Of a stretch of DNA of 64,000 nt, positions 38,330-50,683 are shown in pieces (within the stretch, counting starts at the first letter, position 1; every line of letters starts with the position of its first letter). Source of the stretch: Pipra filicauda (lineage: Eukaryota; Chordata; Aves; Passeriformes; Pipridae); assembly GCF_003945595.2 (NCBI RefSeq), contig NW_024104359.1:1031501-1095500 (forward strand), in the 5' to 3' direction. The position numbers were made by a program, and so were the translations under genes. Under the pieces are notes generated by a model. The model made no database searches. It saw only the letters and a program-made list of their open reading frames with translations, and had not been told where the DNA came from.

Positions 38330-38905
38330 ATCATAGAATCATAGAATTGTTTTGGTTGGAAGGGACCTTAAAGACCATCTCCTTCCACCCCCCCTTCCAT
38401 GGGCAAGGACCCCTTCCATTAGTCCTGGTTGCTCAGAGCCCTGTCCAACCTGGCCCTGGACACTTCCAGGGATGGGGCAGCCACAGCTTCTCTGGGCAAA
38501 CCTTTGCCAGGTCTCACTGCCCTCACAGGGAAGAATTTATTCCTGACATCCCATCTAACCCTACTCTCTGTCAGTTTGAAGCCATTCCCCCTTGTCGTGA
38601 CACTCCAGGCCCTTGTAAATATTATTCCTCTTGTAGCTCCTTCAGGAACTACATGACTGAAAGGCCACAGTCATGTCATCCCAAATCTTCTCCAGGCTGA
38701 ACAATCCCAACTCTCTCAGCCTTTCCTCCCAGCAGAGCTGCTCCATCCCTCTGATTAACTTGGTGCCTCCTCTGGACTTGCTCCAGCAGCTCCATGTCCT
38801 TCCTGTGCTGGTGATCCTAGAGCTGGAGGCAGCTCTGCAGGGGGAGTATCACCTGAGCAGGGCAGAGGGGTAGAATCACTTCCCTCCAAATTCAACTGGT
38901 CTTGT
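38330..38905 (-). mobile_element. CR1 LINE fragment, longest copy, antisense
   Basis: This is the longest CR1 copy, about 575 bases. On the plus strand it starts with two CR1 octamers (ATCATAGAATCATAGAATTG), then TTGGAAGGGACCTTAAAGAC. It runs through the whole 3' UTR: CATGGGCAAGGACCCCTTCC, GGATGGGGCAGCCACAGCTT, GGGAAGAATTTATTCCTGAC, CCATTCCCCCTTGTCGTGAC. It then enters the end of ORF2, antisense: CAGGCTGAACAATCCCAACT, CTCTCAGCCTTTCCTCCCAG, CTCCAGCAGCTCCATGTCCT. Similarity fades at CACTTCCCTCCAAATTCAAC. A weaker, gapped resemblance may run to about 38938. It is 5'-truncated, and no intact ORF2 tail remains on the minus strand. Confidence 0.95.
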
Positions 38906-39680
38906 GATTTGGCTTCTTGTCCACATCTGTGTTGTCATTTAAACAGAGCATGCTGACTAAAGAAAAAAAGGAGAAAACCCCAAACCCTTCAGGCAGTGCT
39001 GTGCTGAGGAACAGAATTTCTGAGTCACTCTGCTTTCTTAGGGATACCTTTACGTCTCTTTAAATTGTTTACTGCTAAATTGGCAGAAAGTTCAGCCCAG
39101 GAGTACGAGAATTACAACAATAAACAAAAGCCCTGTTTTTGCAACCCTGACATAAGTAGTCATTGCAATGAAATATATATATATTTTTTTTTTTTTTTTA
39201 GATTCTTTGAAGTGATTTTAGTTCCAGCAAGAACATCAAAGCAGCAGCAGTTAGGTGAGAGTTTTCTCCCTGCAGTGACAAGGGGAACGTACTCAATCTG
39301 TCCTGGTCCTGAGGAGCTCCACTTGGACCATGAGCTGGTTCCACATGAGCTGTCGTGTGGCCATCAGAGTGGTAACAACTTCTGGTTTTAATTATGTGTT
39401 TTAAATGGCTGGGTTGTTCCCTGCACCTGCTCTCTTTGACAGCTGTGGGCTTAGACAGCCCATTGTCAGTCTGTTCTCCCAAAATGGGGGCCTTTACTTA
39501 CCCGTGACTGCTGATGGCCGTGTTTGTGACTGGAGGGTGGTCTGGTGTTATGAGAACTCAATTGCCATCACTGCTGCACTGAGCTCAGGAAAATGAGTCT
39601 GGGAAACCCATCCCAGCTGCCCTACAGCTCCCTGGAGCTGGACTCTGTGTACGACATCCCAGATCTGTGTTTGCTACAGG
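38906..39680. other. unique spacer with AT/T tract
   Basis: An (AT)6 then T16 tract occupies about 39172-39199. Opposed 108- and 94-codon frames at 39065-39482 show no family signature. The bases 39600-39680 just left of the CR1 stub do not align with the CR1 3' UTR. Confidence 0.5.
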
Positions 39681-39725
39681 GACTTTAAAGGTCCCTTCCA
39701 ACCCAAACTATTCTGTGATTCCATG
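39681..39725 (+). mobile_element. CR1 LINE terminal stub, sense
   Basis: Only the last ~45 bases of CR1 remain: GACTTTAAAGGTCCCTTCCA, ACCCAAACTATTCTGTGATT, CCATG. The conserved 3' block and one to two octamers are clear. It is either an extremely short insertion or what remains after a deletion. Confidence 0.88.
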
Positions 39726-40681
39726 CCACGTATTCCCTTAAAAGATGATTCTTTTTGGGTTAATGCAGTGGCCAGGCTCTGTTGTGTTGTTGAAGGGGAT
39801 GAAGTTTGGTGCTTGGTCCCTGTTCCTCTCAGCTGGCAGGAGGTGGAAGCACTGGAGAGGAGCTCACCAGGAGCCCGGGGGAAGAGCTGCTCGCTCCTGG
39901 CTGATGATCTCTGTGATGATTCCTCTGGCCAGCCCCCAGCATGGCACTGATGAGCTCTGCAGGAGCTGTCTCCAGCCCTCCCCAGATGTGGAGATGGTTC
40001 TTGTGTCCGGCCTTGAGGGAAGGAAAAAGTAAAGAGTGGAAAATTAAAATGTCATGCAGGGTAATTGATCCTGAACTAGGTTTAATTTAATTTTTTCTTT
40101 TTAATTAAGAGTTTAAGGTAGAACAAGAGGAAGAAGGTAAGCAAATAACAATGCCTCATGACTTGGAGGTGATTTAGGGAATATACTTTACAAACTGTGA
40201 AATTACAGGTAGAATACAGATTGATCTATTTATTTTGTGCAATAGATTGTGTTTATCTGTGGTGTAGTGGCTTAATATATATTAAAATCAGAGGTTTGGG
40301 AGTTTTCTTTTATTGATCTGACCTAATTTATTTTTTTAAATCAGGGATGGGATCGAGTTTCTGGGGAAAAATGATAATGAGAAGGTTTTTCCTAAAGAGA
40401 TTTAAACAATCTTGAGAGAGGAGGGAGAAGCTGGGAACCATCACTTGTGCTGTGTTAGGGTAATCAGAAATATTTCAGTGAAGGTTTTGCAAAGCTTTTA
40501 AAAAATCTCTTTCCCTTTCATATTTAAGAGAACTATTATGCACATCTTCAGCTCTGACTGTGTTCACACAACAGGCTTAATGCAGCTCAGATAAGTGCTG
40601 GAAGAATTTGCAGCAACATTTCTGAAGTATTTTGTCACTGATGTGGTGCAAGTCCCCAGCCATAAAACAATATACCAGTAA

Positions 40682-40700
40682 CATATATATATATACACAC
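40682..40700. repeat. short (AT)n(AC)n microsatellite
   Basis: Roughly six AT units merge into three to four AC units. It is a typical small compound microsatellite. Confidence 0.75.
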
Positions 40701-43700
40701 CAATAAACCCTGTAAAATCAGTTGAATTGTTTGCTATTTTCCTTCCAAACTAGAGGGATTAAATATCTTTTAACAAACTAATTTTAATGTAGGAGATAAA
40801 CCCTATAGCATGGCTGGGTATAGATAGTGTGAGAACGTAGGAAATAGGTTGTGAAAAGTCAGTGGTCCTGACAGGACTGGTGGTAAAAACTTGAAGGCAG
40901 TAAAATTTTGTAGGACCATGGTAGTGCAAAAGTTTTCCCACCATGAGAAATCTTGAGGCAAAACTATATTGAAAGAAAACTCTCAAGGTAACTGTTGTCT
41001 GGAGTCAAAGACTCTTTCCTCTTAGAATGAAAACACATAAAACTTCCTGCATGTGGATGTACCACAGTGGAAAGGAAAGCATCTTACTGACAAACTTTTG
41101 GGGCTGAGCAGCTGGAATTTTCCCAGGTGATCCTGTTCCCTGTGCACAGTCTCGGGAAGGTGGAACAATTTGTAACTCCTGTCTGTACCTGTGCAGCTCC
41201 AGGCAAAATGCCTCTGGTGCTCCCCTGGGGCAGAGCTGCTCCATGTGCTGCCCAAATGGGCCATAAATTATTTGCTCACCTACTTTGAATATTTACAAGT
41301 CAGCAAATGAGACCCTGTACAAAACTGATGGCATTGAGTCAGTTCATAGAATCCAATAGTTTCATCCTGTGATTGTCTCAATGTTTCACCCTCAAATTAT
41401 CTTTAAATTAAAAGTTGTCTTAGTGGGGGAAAATGACAAACAAAATCCTTGCAGAAATTTGTCAGTAAAGTTCTCCCTAAAAGACTCATCAGAGCACAAT
41501 TCAAGAAATTAAAAATAGGTTTGGGGGGAGAGTTCTCTTCCTTTTTTTAATCAGGGCAAGTTATGTACTAGGACTTGCAAATCTAAAACCAAATTAAGCA
41601 AGTCACAGGAGTAAGAAAGTGCCATGTAAAACTACTGTCAGCACAAAATACGAGTTGCTCATATAAATCTCTAGGACTCCTTACAATTTTTTTAATGAGA
41701 AAATAACAATCAACTGAGGTATCAGCTTCATATTGCACCAGATACATTGGGGTTTTGTTTCAAATGGTATTTAGTACTGATTAGAATAGCAGAGATAGAA
41801 CTTGATGTAATAACTGGATCCATTCTGTTTAGTGTCTTGCAATCTTGCATTTAGCAGAACAGTTTTACCACAAATGGTATTTTAACTCTGGCTGTTTCAC
41901 GCTTTAATTGAAGTCTAAATTTTCTAACAAAGCTGTCATTGTAGAAAGTTCACTGAAGTGCATTTCCAGGATGTGAATTACAGCATTCTGGGGGTGCCAG
42001 CTTGAGGCAGAATGATAAAACTAATGTCAAAAATCTTGTTTTATTACTGTGAAGATGGAGAAGGTTTCACAAATAAAGCAGATTTCATAACCTGGCCTAA
42101 ATAATATAGTAATTTCATGGGAAAAGGAGATTCCTCCAGACTGATTTGTTGGCCTTTTAGGTGGAACTGGATAAAGAAGGAGATTTGGTACTGAAGTGGT
42201 ACAAGATGACATGACTGGCCTTTGGAGTAGAGGATAAAATGGATTTAAGATCCCTGAGCTGTCAACTACATCATGGAATCTTTAGAAGGTGACCAGTTAC
42301 TTATACAAATCCATCCTAAAGACTTCATCTTCTACTGCTAAGTATTGTATTGAGATCAGGATTCCTTTTCTGGTGTGTCCAAGTGTGTTTCATTTATGAC
42401 TATGTTTGATAGTTAATAGAAAACTCAGTCCACACAGGTGTCTCCTTAATAGTCCAAATACTTGATTTAAGAATTCTGGTAACATACAAATTAAAAGTTT
42501 CCTGGGTCTGGAGGGAGACAAGCCATTCTTTTTTTTTAATGCCTTGGCTTCATGTCTGCTCTCTTGTGTATTTTCTGCTCACTGTTACACTTTTAATGAG
42601 CATAAAGTTGTATATCTCAACCCCAAATTTCCTCAGCTAGATGGTGTTGCCTGCTCAACACCACATGATTTCCACTGATCTTCTTCTTCAAGAGAAAAGG
42701 AAGCATCATTTGATATTGCATTTGAACTCAGACTTTAAAATAGAGCTCAGGAGACTCTTATCTGAGTAAAGAGCTGATATAATCAGAGATCAAAAAGGAT
42801 TTACCCTTGTTACCTGTTATTCTTTCCCTCTTTTCTTCTATCTCTGCTTAAGTTGGTATCATTAACGGGGAAGAGAAGTTTCTACAGTCTCCATTTTTCT
42901 CATGGGGAGAACACAGTGGGAGCTTTCAAGAATTTAGAATTGTGTTACTGCAAGGGATGATAACAGCCAGTGGCAAACATTGGATGCTGGCACAGAGGCA
43001 CAGAGTGTTACCACATCTCTGCAGGGTGAGATGGGTTGTTCTGCAAACACTTGACTACAGGTGTTTGACAGAGAAAATGGTGATGGCTTTATTACAACCT
43101 GTCCCATGTAACATGTCAGCTGTATAATGCTGGTGTACGGCCTTGTGCACTCACTTTCTGATGGAAATCAATTCTAAAATTTCCTCCCGAAATTTGAAGA
43201 TATTTCATGGTGTGTTGGAGACACTCTAGAACTTGTTTGAGATTAGCAGTTTTTGGGTGTAAAGCAACCTCTGAGGGAAGAAAGCCCCAAGTGCTGGACT
43301 AAGCAACACTGAAACCCAGTGACTTAAAGAAATTATATTTTAGGTCAAAAGTCTGTTATTCTAGTATGTGGCTTCTAGTTATAACTGAGTCTTGCATGTA
43401 AACTGCATCCACATCCATCTGTGTAGAGTTGCTGTGGAGTGCCCTGTGTTACTCCTGTGCCCAGATTTGCCTTTGTAGTAAATCTGCTCTTTTGCAAGTT
43501 AATGTAACTACAGACTTTTAAACACTGTAATTTCATTATTACCATTAGACTAATGAACCATAACTTCAAATCATACTTTTTGCAAATGAGAACTTTCCCT
43601 TCCAGTGGCACTCACCTCTCCTTCCTCACCAAAGCAATTACACTGGGTTATACTTCATCTGGATATCCACACAATTAATTCCAAAGGCAGCTGCAAAAGT

Positions 43701-44345
43701 CATTGTCTTGTGCCAGAGCAATCTCTAAAGTGCAGCTCCACTGTATATATTAACTCTGCTCTTTTCTGCAGCAGCACCAGCTCTATCAGCCTCTTTCCTT
43801 TGGGTTTCTCTGCTTAAAGCTTCTCGAAATTGTAAAGTATAGAGAAGAAGTGCTCACTAATTGGGTATATGGGAAATGGAGAAGAAACTCATTAATATTG
43901 AGGGTTTATTTGTGGATGTTGAGAAAGAAAACAAACCTTTGTAGCTGGAGTTCACTGAATATTATTGTGATTTGTATGTGGCTTGGACTCACATAAAAAG
44001 GACAGTCTGGGTCATGTCTATGGAAATTTAATGGGATTTGAGAATATGACTCTTCTCTCTTGTGATTAGAACTTTTTCTAGAAAGATTTTACTGATTTAT
44101 CCCCTCTACAGATAACTTGGGGTTTCTTGAAAAAAGGGATGTTCCTTATAGCTTGTGATCAACCCCCCTTGGCCTGGCCTTGGTTTCTGTGTTGATCAGT
44201 GTTACGATGTGATCATAAGTTCCTTAGTCTTACTTTGCATAGCATTAAAGTCCATAAGATCCTGGATCAGGACCTTATTAAAAACAGTAATATGGTTCAA
44301 ATTCTGCCATTTGTGGTAGTGGTACCTCATTGTTCCTTATTGCTT

Positions 44346-44386
44346 TTATATTTATTTATATAAATATAAATATTTATATATTTATT
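44346..44386. repeat. AT-rich overlapping palindromes
   Basis: The self-complementary 14-mers TATTTATATAAATA (44353-44366) and TATAAATATTTATA (44365-44378) overlap by two bases, so alternative hairpins could form. No functional motif is evident. Confidence 0.75.
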
Positions 44387-44895
44387 TTCATAAGAGAAAT
44401 AAGAAATACTTCTCAGTGGAGTCACTCCTGCAATGTTGGGCTCTGTTTTTTCTCTTTTAACCACCTACCATCGCTCTAAAAGATGGAAATATATTCATCC
44501 AGTGTATCTGTGCACAGCTCCAGAGATTTTAAGAGTATCTCGTCTAACAAAAATTTATGAGAGAGAAAACTCCTTTTGTTTGCATTGTTTAATGCCAGAA
44601 GAGAGTCTGTAGCCTGACCTTCTGTAAATGTCAAACCTCCTGAATTGTTCTTTGCTTCTCACAGAAAACAGTCAGTCATCCCTGTGACTGCCAGAACTGC
44701 TATGACTTCTGATGGATTGTCCCAATAGTTCATTTGCTTATTTGTATTCACTTCCAGGCTAATTTGCCATTCTCAGCCTCCATCTAATTTTCCTATTGGA
44801 TGACAAAATTGTGTTGTTAGTGTTTTGTTCTCAAAATTCACGTAGTGTTCTCTGCAGATGCCACTGTACAGATAGTGGGGTCGTAGTGAATTGTA

Positions 44896-45220
44896 GTCAC
44901 AGAACGTTTTGAGTATAAAGGGACCTTAAAACTCATCTTGTTCCACCCCATGCCATGGACAGGGACACCTTCCGCTATCTCAGGTTGCTCAGAGTTCTAT
45001 CCAACATGACCTTGAACACAACCAGGGATGGGGCAGCCACAGCTTCTTTGGGCAACCTGTGCCAGGTCCTCCCCACCCTCACGGGGAAGAACTTCTTCCC
45101 AATATCCAACCTAACCCTCCCTCTGTCATTTCGAAGCCATTCCCTGTGTCCTGTCACTCCATGCCCTTGTGAAAAGTCCCTCTCCAGCCTTCTTGTGGCT
45201 CCTGGAAGGCTGTAAAATGG
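44896..45220 (-). mobile_element. CR1 LINE fragment, 3' UTR, antisense
   Basis: The block starts TCACAGAACG (degraded octamers), then AAGGGACCTTAAAACTCATC, CCATGCCATGGACAGGGACA, ACCTTGAACACAACCAGGGA, TGGGGCAGCCACAGCTTCTT, GGGCAACCTGTGCCAGGTCC. It continues to CACGGGGAAGAACTTCTTCC, GAAGCCATTCCCTGTGTCCT and CAGCCTTCTTGTGGCTCCTG. This is about 325 bases of antisense CR1 3' UTR, nearly collinear with the reference form. Weak resemblance may extend 40 bases further. A CpG-dense region begins immediately after it. Confidence 0.95.
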
Positions 45221-45255
45221 CAGATATTCACATACTGCAACCTTTTCAGAACCCT

Positions 45256-45728
45256 GAAAACGAGTCCACACAATTGACGCACGTTAAACAACGACGTTAT
45301 TGCGACAAACCCAATTTGTGATCGTGCAGGATGGAACATAAAGCTGATGTGATTAATCCTTCAAACAACTTGTGACAAGTAGATTAAGAAAAATGTGCAG
45401 TCTGATCCTGCGTTGTGTCTCTCCATTTCCTCAGCTCTGTGAACACCGTGGTGCCAGCGGGGCCCGCCGAGGACGCGGCGTCTGCTGCACCCCCTGTGCC
45501 ATCCAGCCCCTTCCCAGGGCTGCAGAGGCGCTGGAATCCTGGCTCCACTCCCTGCTGAGCAGTCTGTGACTCTGACAGCAGGACACGCTGCTGAAAGATG
45601 GAACAGCAGAGAGAACAATATGGAAAACGCCCGTGGGCGGGTCGTTCTCTCGGAGGGCACTCGTGAAATCCTCGGGAATGTTCCCCCGGTCAGGCTCCAC
45701 CGCTGATTTAACCATCCACAAGCCATCG
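45256..45728. other. CpG-dense pocket, possible regulatory element
   Basis: I count 27 CpG dinucleotides in 45241-45740, while typical 60-base lines elsewhere have none or one. They cluster at 45261-45303, at 45447-45480 (7 CpGs in about 34 bases) and at 45627-45727 (10 CpGs). An Sp1-type GGGCGG lies at 45635-45640 and an inverted CGCCC/GGGCG pair overlaps it. GGGAATGTTCCC lies at 45674-45685. Frames of 65 codons (plus) and 126 and 102 codons (minus) cross the pocket but are unrecognised, as GC-rich DNA has few stops. It could be a small CpG island, an enhancer, or the first exon of a non-coding RNA. Confidence 0.5.
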
Positions 45729-48700
45729 TTAGGTAACACAAGCTGACAGGCAGTACATTTCTATAAGCTCACTGCACATCTCAGATGCCTTTTGAGATAA
45801 TTAGGCTTTCAGACTCTTCTCTCTTTCTGCTCCGGGCCCATAGATTCAGAATCGATCTGACTTCCAGCAGTTCTTTACCTCTGCCAGGTGCAATTATATT
45901 TCCATTCTCTGCAAACAAAAGAAAATCCCAAATTATCTAATGTTTCTCTTTTATTTTTTTTTTTTTTTGGTGTCAGAATCAAACTGGTTTATGTGGCAAC
46001 AAAAGAATCTTGAAAGCCACTGCATGAATCTGTGACATCCAAGGGGTATAACAGGAAAGGAAGTTAAATATGACTGGAGTTATGCATTTCCCAGGTCTTC
46101 AATATAAAGATGTGTTTCCAAGGAGGAATGCTGCTGGCATACAATCCAACTCATGCATTTATTATTATTTTTATATAGAGAGAGCCCTTCTTTGAGAGCA
46201 TTGTATAATGTTTTATAGCAAGTGTGAATTACAAGCTGTGAATAGTGGCTTGACTGCTGCATTATAGGAGCTGGAATTTAGGGAAGGCATAAAAAAGGGG
46301 AAAAGGGCCAGCAGTGTAGCAGCTCAGCTGTGGGTAAATCTCATCCTAGTAGGGTCAGGCTGGGATCTGTGCTGGCAGTATTCCACTTGGGATGGAAGAT
46401 CTGGGAGAGAAACAAGAATTTGGAGTCTTGGAGATCCTCTGCTTTCAGCCAGCTAAGCGACAAGTGAGGTAAGTGTGGAGGGAATTCAGAAGCAGGAGTG
46501 GAGCAAAGTGCTGTAACTCCAGGGAATGTTTCAAAGCTTTGAAACTTGCTTATGTCTCTGTGACCTAAGCTTGACACAGCAGGAACAAGGGGAAAGTCGA
46601 TGGTGATGGGGAATTGTCTTTGCAAACACTAGAAAATTAGTCTGGGACACAGGTAGATTTTTAGAAAAAGCTAACTAACAACAAAAAAAAAAAGCCTAGG
46701 GTTTTTAAAAAGACTTCAAAGTCCCTTGCAGGTTAATTCTGAGTTATGGAAAGGCAGGAAATTTTGAGAATGTTTATGTTAGCCTCTTCACTAGATAAAG
46801 AAAACATGACTGTCCTTACTGATGTAAGACCACTCTGACTGAAAGCTATGATAGAAATTTTGTCTTCCTGAAATCTTACAAAGGGACCAAGAATTATTTT
46901 CACTTCTTAGATTACTTGAAGACCAAATATGCAGGTGGTTTAATTAGGGTTGCCTTTTTTTGGTTGAAATGAACCAATTTCCAGACTCTAGAGACAAAAC
47001 CCAGTCATACTGAAACTCCAAAAAATGTGGATTCATAATAACAAGTTCTAGATGAACTTGTTACTTTATAGGGTGCTGGGTGTGGTGTTATCACTGTTCC
47101 AGATCTGTGACTTTTTCAGTACCAAGAAGAGGAAATGTCTCATATTTTTGTCTGCCTTTTTACTTATGTAATTGTTTTTGCTGTGAAGACTAAAAATTAA
47201 TGTAACTAATAGAAAAACCAGACAGCAAGTAAGGCTTTGCTTTTCTGGTTAAGTGGATTTTTATAGGGCACAAACTTTGAAAGCAAATAGTTTATTTTCT
47301 TAAGAAAATTTGAATAGCTAACAAGCATAAAAGAGCATTTAGATGATTATTTGGAGTTGTATTTATCAGAGAGAAGTTTCCATTTAATATTTGGACAGGC
47401 AGGGTAAGCAGAGCAAAGGTCTGAACAAGGGCTCGGGAAAACAGAGGCCCCATCGATGTTTGCAACACAAATGCTGGAAGGGACAATCTGTTTTAGTTAT
47501 GCTTTTGAGCACACTTTAAATGTAACGTTAGTGCACAGTAAAAATGAATGTCGTGTTTTCCAAATGCATCTGCTGAGTTTGAGTTTCCAGACCAGATGGC
47601 TTTATATTATGTTAAAACTCACCACACAGTACGTGAGTGCTCGCTGGAGCTGCTCAAAGTGACCTTGCATTTTTTTTCTGCATGAGCACAAAACATGACA
47701 TTTATTAATTCTGACATGCAAAAATGTTGCTCTTTCCAGCCTGTTGTCGTATTCTGTTTTACCTGGCTTTCGGGGTTAGTTGTTTTTTATGGTCAGAGGC
47801 GTTGTGGTGTTTCTAATTTCGAGATTGATTCAGGTACAAGCTCTGCCCAAATTGCACATAAATCTTGTTCAGTACACACGACGTTTATGTTACTAAATAC
47901 TGTGCATAAATCACACCCGGGCCGCTGAATTCTGAATTGTTGAGTCTGCAGCTGGCAGATATTCATGCTTTAATCTTTCATTCATCCCTGAGCCTCCTCT
48001 GCCCTCGCACTGTGTCATTGCATCCATGAAAGCTCTGACCCAAGGCATGACCACGCTGACATTAAACCAGTGCTGCTGGGTGGGAGTCAGCTGGTGTCCC
48101 TGCAGCTCTGGGGGCTTGACCTCAGCTTTTATTTCTGCCAAGGCTCTGTGGAGAGAGCAGTGCCTAAAATTAGACTGTGAGTAAAGCCTGGGCTCCACCT
48201 TACGAGTGAAACCTTGATGAAAAATGAAATGTCACCGTGTCACTGATATTCGTATGATTTGTGCTGCTTCCTCCAAGAAAAATTCTGTGGCTGTGAAAAG
48301 TACGTGCAAAATGCTCCCTTTATCAATGTTTCTTCCTGTTTATCTGCTTGAGAGTGGCAAGTGACTGTTCAAGCTGTGTGGCAGCTGCAATTGGGTCAAT
48401 TATATATTTAATTTCACCGTCCTACCCTCAGAAATTTGGCCCTTCTTTAAGAGCAGGGTGAAGTTATAACCAGGAGAACCTGCCAAGGGCAAGGGATGCC
48501 TCTGAGCACATGGGAATGTGGAGCTGGATGTCTTTGCATCCCTGTTGGCTGCCAGGTGCTGATAACAATTCATTTTACCTGACCTTTGGGCAGTAAATAC
48601 ACTGTGTAGGAAAGAAGTGCTGTTCTGGCTGGTTTGTCTTTGATTCTTCTATTACTGGGACCATATTTCCCACCTACAGGTCATGCAGACTTGGTGATTG

Positions 48701-50639
48701 TGTTAACCTGGATTTAATTGGCCTGGGTGTTTATTAATCTGAATTTTTTTATGGTTTATATCCTCTTTCTATCTCAGTTATCAATAATTGTTGGTGTGTT
48801 ATTCCTCACAGCATTTCTGATTGGTGGAAGAAATCTATAATACTTTTTGTTGAGGCTGGAGACATAAAAGAACCTCACTTACCACCAAGTGCACAGGAAC
48901 CCATTGAGGATGGAATACCCAAAATCTAGGATAGTTTCCTAACCACTGAATCAGCTATTTTCCTTCTTGCAGCAAGCTGTTATTTCTTATATAAATATAA
49001 TGTGTATAAACAATGTCCATTTTAATATTATCTATTTGGTGTGACCCAAAACTTTTTGTCTTATTATTTTTCAAGTGTTTTCATCTGTTAAGTCAGTTTG
49101 TTCACAATTTAAACACTTGGATAATATTAGAGCTACTGAAATTATTCTCTTAGCTTAAAAATAGATATATTTTAGAAAAATAATGTCAGAAACACTGAGG
49201 AATACCTGTATACAGCGACTCATTAAATGTTATTTTGTTTTTCTGCACAGCAGATTTCATTAAAATTTTGGACCTAAATATTTAGTTTCCTAAATATCCT
49301 TTTGAAAGTCCCTGAATTAGTGTCTGTCCAACCACTTGTGTCTCATCTCTTCCTGACACAAAGCACAGGGGAAGAAGAGACGAAGGTGGTGGGGACTGGC
49401 TGGTTTTTGGTCCTGTTTCACAGAACTCAATCTCATTTGATACCTTCTAACACATTTTAACCAGGAACTTTTGTGTTAATTCTGGCAGAAACTTGTCTTT
49501 TTAATTTTTCTCAGGTCCCTTATGGAGGTCATGTCACTGTTACTTATTTAAAAACTTAAATTTCACACAGAGACACACACAAAACTCCAACAGAGCCTGC
49601 CATACCTTAACCTGAGGGTTCATGGCCTTAGTCCTGGGGATGCCCAGAGCTGGGCACTCCTATTATTCCCATTTTCTTTTCCTTGTTTTGATGTGTTAAA
49701 GTGCTTAAAAATGCTGAAAGATGCACGAGGCAGTTTTCTTTGTAAAGAAAAAAAACTCTTCACCTTCCTCAGGCCACTTGTTAAATCCCTGATGGAAGGG
49801 GAAGAATCCCATTGGCAGGTACTGTGGAAATTCTTTAGTATTAAGTCAGTATATGGGAATTTTTATCTGGACCAATTAAAAATTTTGTTGGATGCATTTT
49901 CTCCCCTTTCCACTGCATGCATAAATTTAATTAAAAAAAATAATTAATGTCTACACAACATTCTTGTCCAACAGGGTAAAAATGCTGCTGGATAACAAAC
50001 ACAAACCTTTTTAGACTTCAAAAGCAAACAAAGAAACTGCAATTTGTTAAACAGCAGCAGGAGCTGTGTTCAATTTTGGGCTGGACTTGTTTTTTTAAGA
50101 AGACTGTTGAGTGCAAGTATGCTTTTGTAGCAATTATGGCAGAAAGAGAGACAAAATACCAGGAAGGATGGTTTTGCTGGATTGCAGCTCTATTCACAAA
50201 TACATCAGAAAAACTCTCCAGCAGTAACTCAACCCTAATCCATGTCCTGTCAGAGAGCTACAAAGGGGCTGTTTTGTCTTAACACTCTTAATAGAGACCA
50301 GTGAGGATGAAGGAGGTCCTCTCTTTATATGTTTTTAGGAACCTCAGGCCCTTTCATTCACCTTGTTCAGAGGTGCTCTCTGTGAAGCTGCTCATGGTGT
50401 CCCTTGCCAGAGGAATGTGTGTGTGTATAGATGTTTTAATACTCAGGAAGGTGTTTTGTTTTTTTTTCTGAGGCTCAAATTCACAGCTGTTTGTATTACT
50501 GGAAAAGATGGTTAAAAGTGCACAGTTTTGAAACTCAAAGATTATTGATTTATTTTCAGTGGTATTTTCAGTTTTGGAAGTTGAAAACCCTTGCAGTATT
50601 TTAACTGCTGTTTTCCTGGCGTTTCAAACCCCATTTTAA
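45729..50639. other. unique DNA with a possible conserved block
   Basis: A T15 run lies at 45954-45968. From about 47450 to 47945 the sequence is AT-rich yet carries several CpGs (including CACGACGTTT and CCCGGGCCGC). That is unlike decayed neutral DNA. A 95-codon minus frame at 47911-48198 is unrecognised. The remainder to 50.6 kb is AT-rich with only short frames. Confidence 0.45.
45954..45968. repeat. T15 homopolymer
   Basis: Fifteen T residues are preceded by TCTCTTTTA and followed by GGTGTCAG. The tract is isolated, about 225 bases after the CpG-dense pocket. Confidence 0.85.
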
Positions 50640-50683
50640 AACATAGAAACCCACAGAAGGGTTTGGTTTGGAAGGGACCTTGA
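50640..50683 (-). mobile_element. CR1 LINE terminal stub, antisense
   Basis: AACATAGAAACCCACAGAAG followed by GGTTTGGTTTGGAAGGGACC and TTG is the reverse complement of the final ~45 bases of CR1. The sequence right of it (AATGAGCTTCTTGTGGAGG) no longer aligns clearly. This is a very short relic. Confidence 0.82.

Larger units (their letters stand above)
39726..44895. other. unique DNA with one GC-rich pocket
   Basis: A GC-rich pocket at about 39800-39975 holds overlapping 75- and 95-codon plus frames of unknown identity. An (AT)n(AC)n tract lies at 40682-40700, and an AT-rich palindromic patch at 44346-44386. The rest is AT-rich with frames under 85 codons. No exon or transposon was recognised. 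Confidence 0.5.

Noticed and set aside
38299..38873. Plus-strand frames of 133, 75, 66 and 64 codons
   Set aside because: All lie inside the antisense CR1 copy at 38330-38905.
44955..45271. 86-codon plus and 98-codon minus frames
   Set aside because: They are translations of an antisense CR1 3' UTR, which is non-coding.
45361..45741. 126- and 102-codon minus-strand frames in the CpG pocket
   Set aside because: GC-rich DNA lengthens frames by chance, the two are in different frames over the same bases, and no domain is seen. The pocket itself is kept as a finding.
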